Below the pieces are notes generated by a model. It saw nothing but the letters and a program-made list of their open reading frames with translations, was not told the origin of the DNA and ran no database searches. From Portulaca oleracea (lineage: Eukaryota; Streptophyta; Magnoliopsida; Caryophyllales; Portulacaceae), in the NCBI GenBank assembly GCA_029582165.1, contig CM055870.1:2629332-2693331 (forward strand): a DNA stretch of 64,000 nt, in the 5' to 3' direction. Positions 60,927-64,000 of this stretch are shown one piece after another. A program made the translations under genes and the position numbers. Numbering within the stretch: position 1 is the stretch's first letter; every line of letters begins with the position of its first letter.

Positions 60927-62681
60927 ATGGGAGATCACAACATGGGTGACTTAAGCCAAGGACGTTCATGGAACAGATCACCCTTGCTGACAGGTGATAA
61001 CTATCGAGTGTGGAAGCGCCAAATGGAAATCTTCTTGAGAAATCAAGATGAGGACATTTGGGACATAGTCAAGGAAGGAAATTATCCTACACCTCAAAAG
61101 ACTGCTGAGGATGGAACACAAAGTGACAAGCTAAGATCTGAGTATACGGCGGAAGAAAAAGAGCAAGCAAAAAAGAATACTCATGCACACTATCTTTTAA
61201 TTTGTAGTCTTAATTCTAACGAGTTTGAAAGGGTGTCAAATTTTGATACAGCTAAACAGATATGGGACTACTTGGTCACCACCTACGAAGGAACAAATCA
61301 AGTAAAAAAGACCAAGATCAACTTGCTTGTTCAAAAGCATGAAGGCTTCAAGATGGAAGAAAATGAATCCATTGAATCTATGTTCAAGAGATTCAGTGCC
61401 ATAATCAACCATCTCAAATCCCTCGGGAAAACATATACAGATGAAGAGCAGATGAACAAGATCCTTCAATGCTTGCCTGAGCACAAGTGGGGTTCCAAGG
61501 TGACTGCCATTGAAGAAGCCCAAAACCTAGAAACCTTGAAGCTTGAAGAGCTGATAGGAAAACTCCTTGCCTATGAGATACGACTGCCTGAAAGAAATCA
61601 GATCAAGGACATTGCCCTGAAAAGCACCAAGGAGCCAGAAGAAGAATCAGAGGATGAGGATGAAGAAACCATGGCCATGCTAGCCAAAGGATTCAGGCGA
61701 CTATACAGAAGAAATCCCAGATTCCGTGGTTACCTAAGAGAGTCATCATCCAAACGACCTTCACCCAAAGGTAAAACACTAACCAAGGATGATAATGAAT
61801 ACAAATGCTTTGCTTGTGGTGCAACAGATCACTTGGTCAGAGAATGTCCTTATGTAAAGAAAGTCAAGGAACAAAGCGACCTCAGAGGAAAAAGGTCAAG
61901 CAGTAAAGCTATGGTCGCCACATGGAGTGAAAGTGAAGGCAGTGAAAGTGAATCTGAGGAGATTGCAAATCTTTGTCTCATGGCAAAGGACGTTACAGAA
62001 ACACAAGCAGATGAAACAGGAATAAATGACAGTGATGAGGTATTTACAGATCTCTTTCTGAAATGTCCTTCACACAATTTGAAACCAAGATTGCTAAATC
62101 TGCTTGACTACATTGCAACCCTCACTTACAAAGTACAATATCTTACTAGAATTGCTGAAACAAACTCCAAAACCATAGAAACCCAATTGGAGATAATCAA
62201 AAACCTTACCTCTGATAATGTCAGCATGAGAAATGAAATGATACAGAACCGAAAAGAGCTGAACTCCATCTTGAATCAAGAAGTAGACCAAGTTCATTTG
62301 ACCATAAATCCTGAGAAGAAAACCTCTACAGATAAACCTGGTTCACCCAGAACTGATCCAGAAACCTTACCTACTCATAAACCCACACCTATACCAAAAC
62401 GAAAAACCAAGGCAAAGTGGGTTCCAAGGAAGCCAAACAACAGACCAGTTCCCCCAAACAAAGAAACCCTTCATAAACCTCTTGGTCCAAAGAAAGGTAT
62501 AATGTCCTTCAGTGCAGGTATGTCTCAGGGCTCACAACGACCTCTGGTATTTGGATGGATGCTCAAGACACATGACTGGAGATCCAATCAAATTCAGAGA
62601 ACTCAAAGACATCAGAAGTGGGAAGGTAACGTTTGGAGACAAAAGCCAAGGGAAGATCCTTGGAGTCGGCAAGGTCGGTAA
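60927..62681 (+). CDS. Sirevirus copy 2 gag (584 aa, intact)
   Basis: Capsid/nucleocapsid protein of the element. The start is ATG 60927 (MGDHNMGDLSQGRSW), 46 bp after the primer site; the frame is open upstream to 60816, but that part is LTR and primer site. Parts in order: copia-type gag domain (about 10-200), acidic stretch (EEESEDEDEETMAML), basic linker, CCHC knuckle (CFACGATDHLVREC), an acidic Ser/Glu-rich run, a coiled-coil-like segment (RIAETNSKTIETQLEIIKNL), and a Pro/Lys-rich tail. After the tail the frame runs on over the protease region in the wrong frame and stops at 62681; pol is in the +1 frame. Confidence 0.9.
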   Translation: MGDHNMGDLSQGRSWNRSPLLTGDNYRVWKRQMEIFLRNQDEDIWDIVKEGNYPTPQKTAEDGTQSDKLRSEYTAEEKEQAKKNTHAHYLLICSLNSNEFERVSNFDTAKQIWDYLVTTYEGTNQVKKTKINLLVQKHEGFKMEENESIESMFKRFSAIINHLKSLGKTYTDEEQMNKILQCLPEHKWGSKVTAIEEAQNLETLKLEELIGKLLAYEIRLPERNQIKDIALKSTKEPEEESEDEDEETMAMLAKGFRRLYRRNPRFRGYLRESSSKRPSPKGKTLTKDDNEYKCFACGATDHLVRECPYVKKVKEQSDLRGKRSSSKAMVATWSESEGSESESEEIANLCLMAKDVTETQADETGINDSDEVFTDLFLKCPSHNLKPRLLNLLDYIATLTYKVQYLTRIAETNSKTIETQLEIIKNLTSDNVSMRNEMIQNRKELNSILNQEVDQVHLTINPEKKTSTDKPGSPRTDPETLPTHKPTPIPKRKTKAKWVPRKPNNRPVPPNKETLHKPLGPKKGIMSFSAGMSQGSQRPLVFGWMLKTHDWRSNQIQRTQRHQKWEGNVWRQKPREDPWSRQGR

Positions 62682-64000
62682 GGATTCAACCAACTGTATA
62701 AATGATGTATATTATGTAGAAGGTTTAGAATACAATCTTTTAAGTATTTCTCAGTTTTGTGATAGAGGTTATAAAGTTTGGTTCAATAAGAACTCATGTG
62801 TCGTAGAAAAGGAATCTCATGAAATAGTCCTTAAAGGCCATCGGATGAACAATGTGTATGTTATTGACCTTAGTGAGTATATGACCAAGGACCTTACCTG
62901 TCTTAGAGTTTCATCAGATGAAACCTGGTTATGGCATCGTAGATTAGGATATATGAACATGAAAACACTTCAAAAGCTAAAATGCCTAGGCCTAGTTAGA
63001 GGACTACCACCTCAAAATTTCATTCGTGACAAGGTATGTGATGCATGCACTAGAGGAAAACAGACCAGGGCATCCTTCAAGCCTATATCTCAAGTAACCA
63101 CCTCTAGATGTCTAGAATTGTTGCATATGGACCTCTGTGGACCAATTCCATACAAAAGTCTAGGAGGACGTTCATACATACTAGTCATTATTGATGATTA
63201 TTCTAGATTTACCTGGGTTTTATTTTTGAAGGATAAGACAGAAGCCTACCCAGAATTTGAGAAATTGTACAGGCAACTCAAGGTACTTACAGGACTCAAT
63301 CTAGTGTCTATAAGAACAGATCATGGAAGAGAATTTGATAATCGAGATCAATTTGGAAAATTCTGTGATCAAGAAGGGGTCACACATAATTTCTCTGCCC
63401 CAAGGACACCACAACAAAATGGTGTGGTTGAAAGGAAGAACCGCACGCTGGAAAACATGGCCAGAACAATCATCTGTGAGAACAACCTACCCCTCTTCCT
63501 TTGGGCTGAAATTATAAATGCTTCAAATTATATTCTCAACAGATGCACCATAAGGTCCTTCATGAAGAAAACACCCTATGAGCTGTTCAAAAGTAAAACA
63601 CCAAATGTGGCTCATCTCAAGGCCATTGGATGCAAATGCTTCGTTCACTACAACGACAAGAAGGCCTTAAGCAAATTTGAACCAAGAAGTGAAGAAGGTA
63701 TCTTGGTTGGTTATTCACTAACCAGCAAAGCCTATAGAATCTACATTAAAGCATCCAGAAAGGTGGAAGAATCAATCCATGTCATCTTCGATGAAACTTC
63801 CACCACTCCATCAGAAAGGTTCTCTATCAAATTCCAGATCCATCAAGATGATGATGACGAGGACTCTCCTCGTAAATTTCAGCAAGGTCCTCACCAAAAA
63901 AATGAAGAACCTCATCCAGATGACACCTTACAATCAACTTCAGAAGATGAGGAAATTAAGGCCCAAGGACCTTCACATGAGGTAGAACAAGGTCCCTCCT
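62518..64000 (+). CDS. Sirevirus copy 2 pol, 5' part (runs off the window)
   Basis: Frame +1 to gag, open from the overlap region to the window edge with no stop seen. Contains the protease region, the HHCC integrase finger, the integrase core (MDLCGP, DDYSRF, TDHGREF, PQQNGVVERKNR) and the linker before reverse transcriptase. Two motif residues differ from copy 1. The protease site reads YLDGCS, lacking the Ser of D-S-G through a 3-base deletion near 62553. The second zinc-binding His of the integrase finger is Tyr (WHRRLGY). Both would be expected to impair function. The 5' border is set by the overlap and is not a true start codon; translation presumably needs frameshifting or another route. 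Confidence 0.85.

Larger units (their letters stand above)
59857..64000 (+). mobile_element. Sirevirus-type Ty1/copia element, copy 2 (runs off the window)
   Basis: Same family and orientation as copy 1. It has a 5' LTR, a primer site, a complete gag and the start of pol, which continues past 64000. It is inserted in the Cassandra 3' LTR after GTCCG; compare GTCCGGGGCTC at the same point of the 5' LTR. Gag and pol are free of the nonsense and frameshift lesions of copy 1, but some motif residues are altered. Confidence 0.92.

Overview
This window is plant nuclear DNA, most likely from a eudicot; a Caryophyllales/chenopod-type genome is a guess, not shown by the sequence. Evidence for a plant: intronless Kunitz (STI/miraculin-type) protease inhibitor genes with TATA boxes, a Sirevirus-type Ty1/copia family, Tat-type Ty3/gypsy elements with a second RNase H, a Cassandra element carrying 5S rRNA sequence, a TRIM family, a Mutator-like (MULE) transposon, and Stowaway, Tourist, hAT and CACTA miniature elements. 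Host genes are few: two apparently intact Kunitz genes of subtype B (24123-24827, 57039-57713), one intact gene of subtype A (13868-14551), and one subtype A pseudogene in two pieces (26572-27074 and 49801-49955).

Layout. 1-2318 is the 3' end of a Tat-type gypsy element: minisatellite-rich 3' UTR, polypurine tract and 3' LTR. It abuts the gag start of a decayed Sirevirus (copy 1, 2319-10207) and appears to have inserted there. 10208-12850 is AT-rich DNA with a (TA)n tract, a SINE-like piece and a LINE-type RNase H remnant. From about 12870 to 58070 there is a tandem duplication of a block holding one subtype A and one subtype B Kunitz gene. Block 1 (about 12870-25330) carries private insertions: a Helitron-like element and a 3.4 kb solo LTR. 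Block 2 (about 25860-58070) is expanded by a 22.7 kb nested insertion. A MULE (27075-49800) sits inside the subtype A gene and itself contains a 15.0 kb Tat-type gypsy element (28847-43873, target duplication CCTTG). Removing the MULE brings the two halves of the Kunitz gene back together. Right of block 2, 59164-59856 is a Cassandra element whose 3' LTR is interrupted by Sirevirus copy 2 (59857 to beyond the window end).

How the parts work together. The Kunitz genes encode predicted secreted protease inhibitors with paralogous promoters and a shared local history. The MULE has a nine-exon transposase gene on the minus strand (44575-49321, one in-frame stop) and a small GRF zinc-finger/membrane protein gene on the plus strand (28374-28832). 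The gypsy element has an intact gag-protease frame, a pol with several lesions, and an antisense extra ORF. The two duplicated blocks serve as each other's pre-insertion allele, so several insertions can be confirmed and ordered from the sequence alone. All calls come from reading the sequence; no database search was run.
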